64,000 nucleotides of DNA, taken from assembly GCA_905215345.1 (NCBI GenBank), contig CAJMPR010000008.1, positions 1 through 64,000 of the forward strand, read 5' to 3'. Made by a program: the position numbers and the translations under genes. This stretch comes from an uncultured bacterium (GTDB lineage: Bacteria; Bacteroidota; Bacteroidia; Bacteroidales; Bacteroidaceae). The first letter of the stretch is position 1. Every line of letters begins with the position of its first letter. The notes below the pieces were generated by a model, which searched no databases, had not been told where the DNA came from, and was given only the letters and a program-made list of their open reading frames with translations. Positions 43,868-55,500 of the stretch are shown here, one piece after another.

Positions 43868-46800
43868 TCACATTGAACGTTCCAAATAATAATCTTCTCC
43901 GGGTTGAGTTATTATATCATACTCGTATGTACGGCAAAGAACCGGAATTTGCGGATTTATCTGTTTTGAAACCAAGGGTTCTTTGATAGTAGCTGGCGCA
44001 TAAAAAAGATTAGGGCAACTACCGTTAGCCTTTTGCACTCCTTTTCCTTTCAAAGGAACATAAGAACGGATACGCAATACTCCACCCAAACGAGAATGTA
44101 CTTTAGCTTTATTCAGTTGTGCTCCATTCCATTCCATATCCACAACAAAACCGCCACGAGCAACCAGTCCTTTCACATTTCCTTTTCGCCATACTTCCGG
44201 CAAGGCAGGTAACAGATGTACGGCACCATCATGGCTTTGTAACAACATCTCGGCAACTCCTGCCGTATAGCCAAAATTACCATCAATCTGGAAAGGCGGA
44301 TGGGCATCAAACAAGTTCGGATAAGTACGCCCTTCAGGATATTCCCTCTGTACTTTATCGTTAGGCAAGAGGCGTAGCATATTCTGTATAATTTTATAGG
44401 CATGATTACCATCTAACATACGTGCCCAGAAGTTAATCTTCCACCCGATACTCCACCCTGTAGCCATATCTCCACGCTGTATCAACGTATTCCGCGCTGC
44501 CTGAAACAGTTCGGGGTTAATATTCGGTGAAATTTGATTACTGGGATATAAACCATACAAATGAGATATATGACGATGATCATCCTGTGGATTATCGGCA
44601 TCAACCAGCCATTCCTGTAACTGATTATATTTACCGATCTGCATTGGCGGTAACTTATCCAGCATGGTCTGCAAAGAATCTTCATACTGTTTACCGCCAC
44701 CTATAATTCGACTTGCCTGAAGAGTATTATATAGAGCATCAAAAGCAATCTGATTATCCATTGTACAACCTGCTGTAATCGTTGTTGGCGAACCATTATA
44801 ACCATGTTCCGGAGACATAGATGGCACGGTAACCATCCATTTATATTTAGGATGTTCCACCAGATGACTCAGATAGAAATCAGCTGTACCTTTTATCACC
44901 GGATAATATTTTTTCAGAAACTCTTTATCTCCCGTATACAAATAGTGCTGCCATAGATGCTGTGCCAACCATGCGCCACCGTTAGGCCACATTCCAAAAA
45001 AAGCAGCATCTATAGGGCCACAAACACGCCATAAATCCGTATTGTGATGTGCTACCCATCCTTTAGAACCATAAAGCACCTTAGCGGTTTCACTACCCGT
45101 AACAGCCAAGTCGGATATCATCCGGAAAAGAGGCTCATGACTTTCACTTAGGTTTGTGACTTCAGCAGGCCAATAATTCATCTCTGCATTAATATTTATA
45201 GTATACTTACTATCCCAGGGAGCATACGCACTATGATTCCATATACCCTGAAGATTAGCCGGCTGACCACCCGGTTGTGAAGAGGAAATGAGCAGATAAC
45301 GACCATATTGAAACATCAGCGCCGCCATTGCCATATCATTACCCTCAATGAAGCGCTCTACACGAACGGGAGTTTCCAATGCCGAAGCCTTAGTACTCTC
45401 CAGGTTCAAAGCTACACGGTCATATTGCTTGCGATAACAAGCAATATGGTTCTTCAATGCCTGTTCAAAAGGAGTACGTATAGCTTTTTGCAAATAAGCA
45501 GTGGCACGTTTTGACTCATTTGCACTTACATCTTTATAATTCACAAAATTAGTAGCTGCAGAAATATATAATGTAGCCTCGGTTGCCCCATTTACCGCAA
45601 GCGCTTGTGTTTCTTTACCTATTTTTCCATCCGTTTTCACTTGTACCTGACATTCCGCACGCATAGCAGCCGGAATCCCCTCATGTTCGGCTCCCTGGCA
45701 AGAGACAATCAGTTTGCCATCTTTTACCTGTACCTGTGAGTTCTGCGGACCACCGTACGATATGGAGAAATTCAATGCTTTTGCTTTATCAGCTTGAATA
45801 CGTACGATAATCACATCATCGGTCAACGAAGCGAATGTTGTCCGGACAAACTTTACACCATCTATTTGATAACGAGTAGTAGAGGTTGCATTCTCCAGAT
45901 TTAGATCCCGATAATATTCTGTAGGAGAGTCATGACCGGGAAAATTGAGAAAGAGACTACCCAACGTTAAATAACGCATACCATGGTGGGGAGTCATATA
46001 ATTCTTATCGATCAACTGTTGGGCTTCCAGAGTTTTACCTTCAAATATCAAACGGCGTATTTCCGGCAAAACTTTCAACCCCTCAGGATTATTATTGTTA
46101 TAAGGACCACCTGCCCAAAATGTTTCCTCGTTCAATTGTAATTCTTCACGAGCAGTTCCTCCAAACACCATTGCTCCTAAACGAGAATTACCGAGCGGCA
46201 AAGCTTCCAACCAATTCTGTGCCGGACGGCTATACCATAACTTCATATTCTGTGCCGAAGTCCAGTCACCATATCCTAAAATAGAAAGCATCTCGGCTGC
46301 ATAACGCGTACCCAGCATTCTATATCCCTCAGCTGTGAAATGCAAGTTATCAAAAGCCGCCGGACAGCCGGCAGAAGAGATAACATGAGCCGTAGGAATC
46401 GTTTGTGGCAACGTATTGATAATTGTATTCATGCTGGCACATATACCGTTTTGATCGGCATTTACTACTTCACCAGCCAACAAAGGTACATTCGTAGCAG
46501 ATAAATTCAAGTCTTTTAGCAAATTCTCATAGACTCCTTTCACTTTTAAAGGCCAGTCTTTATCGTTGGTATTTGATTCTCCCTGATGTAGCAGAATACC
46601 TTTAATCACTCCATCTTTTTGTGCAATTTTTGCCAACTCAACCAAACGCGCATAAGGGTTACCGTCATATTCTTTCACCATATTCTTCAACCATCCCGGA
46701 GCAGAATCCACATACGACTGATAATTAACCTTATCAAAAAGTTCAATCTTACAACCGCCAATGGAAACATTTATTATACCAACCCTTACATTAGATGGAA

Positions 46801-47092
46801 GGTTCGCTACCATTGTTCGTCCGAAATAATCTCCAGGGGTCAATCCTGTATGGCAACGTGCCAAAGGCGGAATCGCCTTATACCAGTGTCCTTTCACTCT
46901 TCCCAGTTCAGGGCAATCAACAGCGGCTAATACCCGGAAACGGTCATCGACTGCTACCGAATCCTGTTTTTCTATTCTTGCATTTCCTTCCATGTTCGAT
47001 TGTCCCAAACATAGATAAATATGAAAATTTGCATCTTGTGCAAAAGCTGTCATACCTAAAAGGAACAAGCAGATAAGTACAAATCGTCTCAT
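43868..47092 (-). CDS. Fused SGNH acetylesterase and GH95 alpha-L-fucosidase/alpha-L-galactosidase
   Basis: This 1074-residue secreted two-enzyme protein has a signal peptide ending at TAFAQ (19). The esterase (about 22-275) is of the sialate O-acetylesterase/CE6-like SGNH type, with nucleophile Ser32 in LGQSNMEGN, block HQGESN (169-174) and Asp248/His251 in DNLHFTAEG. GH95 spans about 284-1074 and keeps the catalytic NxN pair in ININAEMNYWPAE, the acid Glu in SMSPEHGY and the Asp in FQIDGNFG. GH95 enzymes remove alpha-1,2-linked L-fucose or L-galactose. The nearby L-galactose pathway favours L-galactose here, by inference. The gene lies between two GH43 genes. Confidence 0.9.
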   Translation of the reverse strand: MRRFVLICLFLLGMTAFAQDANFHIYLCLGQSNMEGNARIEKQDSVAVDDRFRVLAAVDCPELGRVKGHWYKAIPPLARCHTGLTPGDYFGRTMVANLPSNVRVGIINVSIGGCKIELFDKVNYQSYVDSAPGWLKNMVKEYDGNPYARLVELAKIAQKDGVIKGILLHQGESNTNDKDWPLKVKGVYENLLKDLNLSATNVPLLAGEVVNADQNGICASMNTIINTLPQTIPTAHVISSAGCPAAFDNLHFTAEGYRMLGTRYAAEMLSILGYGDWTSAQNMKLWYSRPAQNWLEALPLGNSRLGAMVFGGTAREELQLNEETFWAGGPYNNNNPEGLKVLPEIRRLIFEGKTLEAQQLIDKNYMTPHHGMRYLTLGSLFLNFPGHDSPTEYYRDLNLENATSTTRYQIDGVKFVRTTFASLTDDVIIVRIQADKAKALNFSISYGGPQNSQVQVKDGKLIVSCQGAEHEGIPAAMRAECQVQVKTDGKIGKETQALAVNGATEATLYISAATNFVNYKDVSANESKRATAYLQKAIRTPFEQALKNHIACYRKQYDRVALNLESTKASALETPVRVERFIEGNDMAMAALMFQYGRYLLISSSQPGGQPANLQGIWNHSAYAPWDSKYTININAEMNYWPAEVTNLSESHEPLFRMISDLAVTGSETAKVLYGSKGWVAHHNTDLWRVCGPIDAAFFGMWPNGGAWLAQHLWQHYLYTGDKEFLKKYYPVIKGTADFYLSHLVEHPKYKWMVTVPSMSPEHGYNGSPTTITAGCTMDNQIAFDALYNTLQASRIIGGGKQYEDSLQTMLDKLPPMQIGKYNQLQEWLVDADNPQDDHRHISHLYGLYPSNQISPNINPELFQAARNTLIQRGDMATGWSIGWKINFWARMLDGNHAYKIIQNMLRLLPNDKVQREYPEGRTYPNLFDAHPPFQIDGNFGYTAGVAEMLLQSHDGAVHLLPALPEVWRKGNVKGLVARGGFVVDMEWNGAQLNKAKVHSRLGGVLRIRSYVPLKGKGVQKANGSCPNLFYAPATIKEPLVSKQINPQIPVLCRTYEYDIITQPGEDYYLERSM

Positions 47093-47111
47093 AATCAGTA
47101 ATTATTTATTT

Positions 47112-48137
47112 TTATTTATTAGCAATACCTTTCTTGGTTTGTTTAACGAATACCATTGTCCCGTCAGAATTATAATTAAGTTCTTCCACACAAACACTGC
47201 GTCGTCCAATTGCGCCTGCATGACCATCTATGGTAAGCACGGCATTATGATAAAATAAGTACCATTTATCTTTAAATTCAATAATGCCCGGATGAATAGT
47301 AAAACTATTTTCCGCCATTCCCGTCAGTTCTCCATGTGAAGTCCACGGGCCTTCCATTGCACGGGCGGTAGCATAAGAAATACTTTCTCTGCCTTTTCCC
47401 ATAGAAGCATATGTAAGATAATAAATATCATTACGTTTATGCAACCATGGACCTTCTACATATTTAGGTACATCTATAACCTCAATCTCACCATCCAATT
47501 CAAGCATATTCGGTTTTAGCTTTACAAGGAAACAAGTTCCGTTACCCCAGCTCATCCAAGGAGTACCGTCTTCATCTATAAAAACGGTAGGATCAATGTC
47601 ATTCCACCAGCCACGAGGACCATTAGAAGTCATATCATCCGTAATCAAAGGCTTGCCAATGATATCCACAAAGGGACCTGTCGGACTATCGCTTACGGCT
47701 ACCCCAATAGCCTTACTATTATAAGGTTCACCAGCCTGTACTGTAGTATAATAGTAGAATTTTCCATCTTTCTCTATTACTTGCGACGCCCATGCTTCAC
47801 CTATGGCCCATTTAAAGTCAGTAGGTTTCAATACGGAGCCATGGTCAGTCCATGTTTGTAAATCATCAGTAGAATAGCATAACCATTCAGTAATATTGAA
47901 TTCTTTGCCACCCGATGCCGTATCCTGTCCGTCATAATATTCATCATGTCCCACGTACAAATAAAGTTTGCCATTATAAACCATTGGAGCCGGATCAGCT
48001 GTAAACTTATCTTTTATCAATGGGTTACCCTCATTCTGGAAAGTTGGCAAACTATTAGATTGAGCGCAACTCATTAACATAAACAGACAGTTGGCTAACA
48101 TAAAAAAGCTGCTGATTATAAATCCTTGTTTTTTCAT
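47112..48137 (-). CDS. GH43-family lipoprotein
   Basis: This 341-residue single-domain GH43 enzyme has a lipobox in LFMLMSC (Cys near 24). The catalytic triad is visible: base Asp in FTADPAPMV, Asp in WNDIDPTVFIDED and Glu in YVEGPWLHKR. It resembles the 29718-31076 GH43 but lacks the C-terminal CBM-like domain. Likely substrates are arabinofuranosyl or xylosyl side chains. It lies 19 nt before the GH95 fusion and 12 nt after GH31, within one operon. Confidence 0.87.
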   Translation of the reverse strand: MKKQGFIISSFFMLANCLFMLMSCAQSNSLPTFQNEGNPLIKDKFTADPAPMVYNGKLYLYVGHDEYYDGQDTASGGKEFNITEWLCYSTDDLQTWTDHGSVLKPTDFKWAIGEAWASQVIEKDGKFYYYTTVQAGEPYNSKAIGVAVSDSPTGPFVDIIGKPLITDDMTSNGPRGWWNDIDPTVFIDEDGTPWMSWGNGTCFLVKLKPNMLELDGEIEVIDVPKYVEGPWLHKRNDIYYLTYASMGKGRESISYATARAMEGPWTSHGELTGMAENSFTIHPGIIEFKDKWYLFYHNAVLTIDGHAGAIGRRSVCVEELNYNSDGTMVFVKQTKKGIANK

Positions 48138-48149
48138 ACTATTATATTG

Positions 48150-50732
48150 TTACGGTAATTGAATATTCATTATTTTTCCCTGATACACAATTGTTTTGTC
48201 TGTATTCGGACTCATAATACGAAAAGTTCTATTGATTTGCATACCGGGATATTCCCCTTTTTGTTCTCCTATTGTCAATATCTGCTTACGATTATTCCAC
48301 TTGAATGTAATATTGCTATATGCACCATGTTCGTAATTATAATTATTTCCTTCATCTTCGTATAAAGTAAATGAAGCGTCTTCACCAGGATAAATATGTA
48401 TTTCCAACGGAGTATCAATTTGCTCAGAAGCATATTGCTTATTGCATCCCATAGGAAGAATTGTTCCCGCTTTTACAAATACGGGGATCTTATCTATTGA
48501 AACCGGTATATCTACATATTGACCTCCCTGATATTTCTCACCATTCCAGAAATCAACCCATCCTGCTTTATGTTTAGGGAGATAGGTACTCCACTGCTGT
48601 ACATTACCTTGAGTTACGGGATTAACCAATAGAGATTTTCCAAACATATACTGACTTTGTTGTTTCAAAGCCTCTTCGTCTTGTGAAAAGTCAAAAATAA
48701 ACGGCCGCATTAAAGTGCCCCCTTCATAGGAAACCAATGCCGCTTGTGAATATATGTATGGCAGCAGCCGATAGCGCAAATTCAAAAAGTCGGAGATTAC
48801 TTGTTCTACTTGTTTTCCATACCTCCATGGCTCCGTTTGACTCATATAGCCATGAACACGCATCAGTGGCAAGAAGGTACCGGCTTGTATCCAGCGCAAC
48901 ATTCGTTCTTGATAATCTACATCTGCATATTGATTAGTCGGACGAAAGAATCCACCTGCATCATATGTCCACCATGGCAAACCGGTTGCCATTTGACCTA
49001 ATCCACCTGTAATTTGCCGACGGAATGTTTCCCAATCATTTCCAACGTCACCCGACCATGTTACTGCACCATACCGTTGAATACCCGAAAAAGCACTTCG
49101 GGTCAATATCATAGCACGACGTTCCGGATCGTCTTGACGTAAACCTTCATAAACAGTTTTATTCACATAAAGCGGATAGACATTACGGTATAACTCACCT
49201 GGCATTTTTCCATTATTTATCCGATGGTTTAACAAATCATCATTTTCCGGTTCAGTGGCATCTTGCCACCATGCATCAATCTTATAAGGCTTCAATAGTT
49301 TATTACTGAAATTACTCCAATAGAACGCAGCAGCATCAGGGTTGAAAAAATCAATCCAGTCAGTACCCGGGATATAGTATCCTTTTGCGTCCATTTGTTT
49401 CCCGAGTTTAGATTGTTTGTCAATTTTGGACCAGACAGACAACATCAAACGAATATTCATATTATGAAGGTCTTGAATCATCTTACCCGGGTCCGGGTAC
49501 TTAGTTTCATCGAATTGCATCGCATTCCATCCATACTTTCCCCACCATTGCCAGTCCTGTACAATCACATCTACAGGAAGTTTACGTTGTCTAAATTCAC
49601 GTGCATTTTCCAATAACTCTGCTTGTGTATTATAGCGCTCCCGACAGTGAATGTAACCTAAAGCCCAAAGTGGTAACATAGGCACTTTACCCGTTAACTG
49701 CCGATAGCTGGCGATTACTTCATCGGCACTACCGGAAAACACAGTATAATCCAGTGATTGCGACACCGGCGAACGGAAAGTAGTTTCATTGGCAACTTGC
49801 CTCCAATACAGTATGGGAGCATCTTCCTGTACACCTCTTACCTCAACAATATGTTTCCCTTTCGCTAAATCTACAATAACAGAAGTAGTAGGCGGAAGCC
49901 ACAAATTATTGACATCAACAATATTTTTCCCATCAATAGAAATAGATTGTTTACGTGCCATACGTTGCCCAACATCCAATAACAATCCATACTGTCCATC
50001 AGCAGGAATATTTAAAGTTGCTATAAATGATTTGAAAAGGCGGGTTTCACGTTTATTACCCTGTGTACTCGTTGTATTTACCGTAACAGCCTGCCCTTCA
50101 GCGGCAGCCGGTATTAGTTTCACAAACTGATCAGCAGGATTAAAATCAGTCAGGCCATAGTTATTCCATAATATTCCATATCCTTTATTCGAAAGAATGA
50201 AAGGAACCGCTATTTGCGTATTAACCTGTGTAAGGCGCCTGGTTAATCCTCTGATGTTCAAATAACCGTCTTGAAACTGTCCCGTACCAAACAAATATTC
50301 ATCCGGCGGTGATACGAAACTCTGTTCGGCCATAAATGTCGGTTCATCTTGTATAGTTGAATTTTGCAATAAACGTCCCCCTTCTTTCTCCTGCAAAATG
50401 ATTTGTCCATTAGCATCAGTAAAAGTCAGCGTATGATGTTGTTTATCAAAAACAGCAGTAATTTGATTGAGAGATAGAGTCAACGACTTATTGTTTTCTT
50501 TTACCTCATATATAGGAGAAGACACCTGTTCTGTATAAAGAAGCTCTTCCGTCGGAATATGCGTATTTTTAGTAAACCGTACGCGGATTGCATTCTGGTG
50601 GAGCGGTTGTAAAGAAAGGCTTCCTGTAGGAAGTTTAATATTCACATTACCGTCGTTCGAAGAGTTGCTTTGAGCCAATCCTGTAAAACAGCTAATTGAC
50701 AATGTAAATAGAAAAAGTGTTATTTTCATCAT
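48150..50732 (-). CDS. GH31 alpha-xylosidase-like enzyme with PA14 insert
   Basis: This 860-residue secreted enzyme has a signal peptide ending near FTGLAQ. An N-terminal GH31 beta-sandwich is followed by a PA14-like insert (about 225-330), the TIM barrel with nucleophile Asp in AWWQDATEPEN and acid/base Asp in WSGDVGNDWETF, then C-terminal sandwiches. The WWQDATEPE form and the PA14 insert resemble bacterial alpha-xylosidases rather than alpha-glucosidases (WIDMNEP). It would remove alpha-xylose from xyloglucan or arabinoxylan side chains. It is separated from susD by 75 nt that can form a hairpin. Confidence 0.85.
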   Translation of the reverse strand: MMKITLFLFTLSISCFTGLAQSNSSNDGNVNIKLPTGSLSLQPLHQNAIRVRFTKNTHIPTEELLYTEQVSSPIYEVKENNKSLTLSLNQITAVFDKQHHTLTFTDANGQIILQEKEGGRLLQNSTIQDEPTFMAEQSFVSPPDEYLFGTGQFQDGYLNIRGLTRRLTQVNTQIAVPFILSNKGYGILWNNYGLTDFNPADQFVKLIPAAAEGQAVTVNTTSTQGNKRETRLFKSFIATLNIPADGQYGLLLDVGQRMARKQSISIDGKNIVDVNNLWLPPTTSVIVDLAKGKHIVEVRGVQEDAPILYWRQVANETTFRSPVSQSLDYTVFSGSADEVIASYRQLTGKVPMLPLWALGYIHCRERYNTQAELLENAREFRQRKLPVDVIVQDWQWWGKYGWNAMQFDETKYPDPGKMIQDLHNMNIRLMLSVWSKIDKQSKLGKQMDAKGYYIPGTDWIDFFNPDAAAFYWSNFSNKLLKPYKIDAWWQDATEPENDDLLNHRINNGKMPGELYRNVYPLYVNKTVYEGLRQDDPERRAMILTRSAFSGIQRYGAVTWSGDVGNDWETFRRQITGGLGQMATGLPWWTYDAGGFFRPTNQYADVDYQERMLRWIQAGTFLPLMRVHGYMSQTEPWRYGKQVEQVISDFLNLRYRLLPYIYSQAALVSYEGGTLMRPFIFDFSQDEEALKQQSQYMFGKSLLVNPVTQGNVQQWSTYLPKHKAGWVDFWNGEKYQGGQYVDIPVSIDKIPVFVKAGTILPMGCNKQYASEQIDTPLEIHIYPGEDASFTLYEDEGNNYNYEHGAYSNITFKWNNRKQILTIGEQKGEYPGMQINRTFRIMSPNTDKTIVYQGKIMNIQLP

Positions 50733-50751
50733 AATCTATATATTTTATGTA

Positions 50752-50787
50752 AGCGCGTAATAATGGCTAATGCCAAAAGTACGCGCT
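50752..50787 (-). other. Intercistronic stem-loop between susD and GH31
   Basis: Perfect 8 bp arms AGCGCGTA (50752-50759) and TACGCGCT (50780-50787) enclose a region with a small inner GGC/GCC stem. It lies in the only sizeable gap of the susC-susD-GH31-GH43-GH95 operon and may set the higher abundance of the susCD portion of the transcript. Confidence 0.5.
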
Positions 50788-50807
50788 ATTTTATGCTTTA
50801 CCGGTAG

Positions 50808-52508
50808 TTATCTCCAGGTTTCAGTCTGCAACAAAGTACCTTTATTCTTCTTTATCTCATCTGTCGCAATAGGAAGTAAATACATTTTAGGAGTAAAAAC
50901 CCTTTCTAATAATTTCTCCTCTTTATATACTTTCTTACCAGTATTTATATCCTTCGTTATTGTAATACCATAAATCGGACGATTTTCTATATCCATTGCA
51001 ATATTCCATCTACGAAGATCGAAATAACGATGTTCTTCGAAAGCCAATTCCACTCTACGTTCATTATATAAACGTTGTCTCAAATTTTCCCCTGTAACAG
51101 TTTCAGGAATTGCAGGCATTTTAACACTGGTTCTATTCCGTATTTTATTAATATATTCTCTGCAAACCCCCTCATGTCCCAGTTCAAATTCGGCTTCTGC
51201 GTAATTTAGATAAATTTCGCCTAACCGGAAGAAAATCCAAGGAGTTGTATAAGTAGTTTGCCAAGTTAACTTGGTATCTTCCCCAGGCATAAATTTCCGA
51301 AGTACATAGTTGGTAAGCGGATTATCCCCACTTTGTCTGTAATTGTCGAACCCCCAACTTTTACCATCAGAAGCTACCCACATTTCAAAAAAGTCGCCAT
51401 GATAAGTTGATTCGTCATGTATCACTGTTGCGTCAAGACGCGGATCACGATCCTTATAAGGATTCTGTGGATCATAGCCTGATGCCGGATTAACACTTTT
51501 TTTACCGTTAGTCCAGATAAATGTAGGTTCACCGTTAGTCATATCATAATCATCAACCAAATTTTGAGAAGGGCCATTACTTGCCCACCAACCGCCATAT
51601 GCGCCATAACGGCGATTCAAATTATCCATTGGGGCCTGATGACCATTGGTAGAAGTAAAGTTGCGCGCCAGAATGATTTCTTTATTTTCCGTTCCACTCG
51701 GCTGATTGAAGCATTTGGTATAATCCGGGTAAAGTTCATATTCTTTATATGTATCAAGAAAAGTTCGAGCAGCATCAGAAGCTTTCTGCCATTTAGTTTT
51801 ATCACCACTTTTATTGAACAGTGGCGAAGCAACGTACAAATACAATCTGGACAATAATGCCTGACATGCAGCTTGTGTCGCTCTACCGAAGTTGGCATCA
51901 GTTGTTGTATATGAAACAGGAAGTGCCGGCATCGCTTCATCGATATTATCCTCAATAAATTTCACACATTCATCTAATGAATTACTAGTAAATGTAACGT
52001 CCGTACCCAAATCATAAGACTGTGTAACAATGGGAGCTTCACCAAAACGCTCAATCAGCATAAAATAAATGTATGCACGCAAAAACTTGCTTTCAGCAAT
52101 AAGCCTGTCTTTATCATCCATCTCTATTGTACTTTCATTCATTTTCTCCAGAAATTTATTTATCTTTCGGATATTTTGAAATGCAGAATTCCAAATATAA
52201 AGATTACCACCCCCAGTCCAATCCGTATTACTAACACTGCCTACATTATCCGGAGTAACAGTGCCATAGGCAATAATACCAGCCCCCCAATTGATAGAAC
52301 AATAAGCCTCATCAGTCATCTTAGACTGCATATTAATACGAAACCCGTGCAGTAAGCTATTATATAAATCAGTATGATAAGCTTTTATAAGATTTGCATC
52401 TGACCAGACTGCATCATCAGAAATACGATCTTTGGGAGAAATATCCAAGATGTCATCACAAGATATGGCTAACAAAGCTATTGAAAGTGCAATTAATATC
52501 TTTTTCAT
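50808..52508 (-). CDS. susD-like: SusD/RagB-family outer-membrane lipoprotein
   Basis: This 566-residue glycan-binding lipoprotein has a lipobox LLAISC (Cys near 17) and the usual opening DDILDISPKDRISDDAVW. TPR-like helices are followed by a C-terminal SusD region with LYNERRVELAFEEHRYFDLRRWN. It forms the lid of the SusC transporter encoded 12 nt upstream. No separate surface glycan-binding protein gene (SusE/F or SGBP-B) follows it. Confidence 0.95.
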   Translation of the reverse strand: MKKILIALSIALLAISCDDILDISPKDRISDDAVWSDANLIKAYHTDLYNSLLHGFRINMQSKMTDEAYCSINWGAGIIAYGTVTPDNVGSVSNTDWTGGGNLYIWNSAFQNIRKINKFLEKMNESTIEMDDKDRLIAESKFLRAYIYFMLIERFGEAPIVTQSYDLGTDVTFTSNSLDECVKFIEDNIDEAMPALPVSYTTTDANFGRATQAACQALLSRLYLYVASPLFNKSGDKTKWQKASDAARTFLDTYKEYELYPDYTKCFNQPSGTENKEIILARNFTSTNGHQAPMDNLNRRYGAYGGWWASNGPSQNLVDDYDMTNGEPTFIWTNGKKSVNPASGYDPQNPYKDRDPRLDATVIHDESTYHGDFFEMWVASDGKSWGFDNYRQSGDNPLTNYVLRKFMPGEDTKLTWQTTYTTPWIFFRLGEIYLNYAEAEFELGHEGVCREYINKIRNRTSVKMPAIPETVTGENLRQRLYNERRVELAFEEHRYFDLRRWNIAMDIENRPIYGITITKDINTGKKVYKEEKLLERVFTPKMYLLPIATDEIKKNKGTLLQTETWR

Positions 52509-52520
52509 GTTTTCTGTGTT

Positions 52521-55500
52521 TTAAAATTTAACATTCAAGCCTACATTAAATACACGTTGCTGTGGATAATAGAGTGCGTTACCATTAATTTCAGGATCTG
52601 TCCACTTAATTTCTTTTGCCCATGTCAACAGGTTGAAGCCACTCACATAAACACGTAAATCACCAAGTTGCAACCGTGAGGCAAGACTTTTAGGCAAAGT
52701 ATAACCTAATTCCAAAGTTTTCAATCGTATAAATGTAGCGTCATATAGGAAGAATGTCGTGTTTCCCGGTTGGAAAGCATCCGACCTTGGCATTGTTCCA
52801 TTCGTATTATTAGCAGTCCAGCGGTTGGCTGCGCGATCAACAAAGGCATTTTTAGGATCTGATCCTCCCATATTTGCAAATTCATTATCATAATTATAAG
52901 CTCCTGTCTGTCCTTGAAAGAAAAGGCTTAAATCTACATTTTTGTATTTTACATATCCTGATAGTCCAAATACCAAACGGGGTGTTGATGTATAATCAAA
53001 TCGGTATTGATCATCAGAGTCAATATCTCCATCCCCATTCAAATCTACAATCTTGATATCACCAACTTGTGTACCATTGGCATGGGGATATGCATCCAAT
53101 TCAGCTTGCGTATGGAAGATACCATCTGCCTTATAGAACAAACCGGCTCCTACAGGACGTCCTGTCTTATTCTGATAAACTTCTGCATTAGGAGTTTCGT
53201 CCATATAAATTATTTCATTCTTCGCATATGACACATTTCCCTCTATACTATAGAAAAAGTCATTTACAGTACGCCGATGGGACACTTTCAACTCAAAACC
53301 TTTATTATTCACTTCACCGATATTTTCATCCGGTAATTTAGAGAAGCCCAATGTACCGGGAATCGAGAGATTACGTGCAGCAAGAATATCTGTTCGTTTT
53401 TCTTTAAACAACGTTATTTCCGCACCTAACAAGCCGTTCCATAAAGAGGCATCTATACCGAAGTCAAATTTAGTACTTTTTTCCCAAGTAATGTTAGGAT
53501 TAGGCATAGTATTGGCATAAATACCGGATGAGTTAGATGTACCGAACACATAATTACCTCCAAATGAATAAGATTGCAAATATTGATAAGAATCAACTTT
53601 ATCATTATCTGAATCAACTCTATCATTACCTGTTTGCCCAACTGATAAACGTATTTTCAACTGATCCAGGAAACTGCAATTTTCTTTCAAGAAAGGTTCT
53701 TCCGATATACGCCATCCGATAGAGCCTGCGGGGAAGAATCCATACCGTTTGCCGCTTGGAAAATTCTGCGAACCATCATAACGGAATAATAATTCCACCA
53801 AATATTTAGAACTATAATCATAATTAAAGCGACCAAAGAAATTGTTACGGGCTGTTACCGAAGCCGAACCACCATTGTTTTTATCTTCGGCAGCCGAGCC
53901 ACCTATATTAATTTGATCAATGGCTGAACTTATGAAATTCTTTCGATAAGCCATAGCGTATGAATAAGTATTCCTTTGCTGTTCCTGTCCTATCATGGCA
54001 CCTACATGGTGTTTACCAAATTGTTGATCGTACACCAACCGGAAGTTATACAATATGGTTGTCCAACGGCTATAAGTATCCGTCAATTCCACCGTTGACG
54101 CACCTGTTCCTTGCATCTTGTCATATTCTTTAGTCACTGTATTATAGTCGTAGTAATGGTAGGGTAAGTTAAACAGTTTTTCAAATTGATTATTAATGTC
54201 ATAATTAAAAGAACCTTCTAACTTCAGCCCCTTTATCCACGGAATTTTATAAGTAGCTGTAAATGTAGAATACATAGGTGTACTTTTAATCTTGTCATAT
54301 CCTCTCTGGTCAAGCAACAAAGGACTTTCCCCCAATCTACCACCGGCCAACAATCCATTAGGATATCTGGCCACTAAAGTAGGACTTGATTGCAAAATGT
54401 TGGTAAAGTTTATCCACGTGGCTACAGGTGTATGCTGTTGATCATTAATAATGGCACTAATATTAGCTCCAAAAGTAAGATTTTTACTAAGGTCTACGTT
54501 CACATTTGCCCGCACCGTATATTGACGGTTCTTTTCCGGTTGATTATAATATCCTGAGCCTTGTGTTAATGCTCCAAATGATATTAAATAACGAACTGTT
54601 TCCGTACCACCACTCACTTGCAAATTAGTGCGTGTCTGTAAAGAGAATGGTTTCAACGTTTCATCCAACCAATTGGTATTCGGATATAAAACAGGATCTG
54701 AACCATCGCGGAATTTCTGAATAACTTCATCGGAATAAATCGGCGTATAAGTTTCAGGGCGACCTTTACGATACCAATCTCCCTCATTATACACTTGAGC
54801 ATATGTAGCGGCATCCAACATTTTAGGCTTAATCGTCGGTGATGAAAAAGCAGTATTAAAACCAAGCGAAAATTCGGGTTTTCCCACTTTTCCCTTTTTC
54901 GTGGTGATAAGTATCACGCCATTCGCTGCACGTGCGCCATAAATAGCAGCTGAAGCATCTTTCAATACTGATATATTCTCAATATCTTCCGGATTCATCC
55001 GGCTCATGTTGCTACGTTCCACCCCGTCAATAATAATCAGTGGAGAACTATCGCCAAATGTACCAAAACCACGGATAACGATATTGGGATCGTCCCGTCC
55101 GGGTTCACCGGAACGCTGATTAACGATCAGTCCCGGAAGCTTACCCGATAAGGAACTGCCTACATTAGGTGCCGGACTTCTTTTAATATCATCTCCTTTG
55201 ACGCTGACTACTGAACCCGTCAATGTTTCTTTTTTCTGGGTTCCGTAGCCCACTACTACAACTTCTTCTAATAAGCCGGTATCTTCTTTTAGAGTTATCT
55301 TCACAGACTGTTTACCGGTTATTGAAACTTCCTGAGTAATGTAACCTACATAAGAAACAACTAGAGTTGCAGTTGACGGAGCTGTTAATCTGAAATTTCC
55401 GTCAACATCCGTTATTGTACCATTTGTGGTACCTTTTACCATAACACTTGCCCCTATCATAGGAGTACCTGTGGAATCAAGAATTATTCCCTGTATATTG

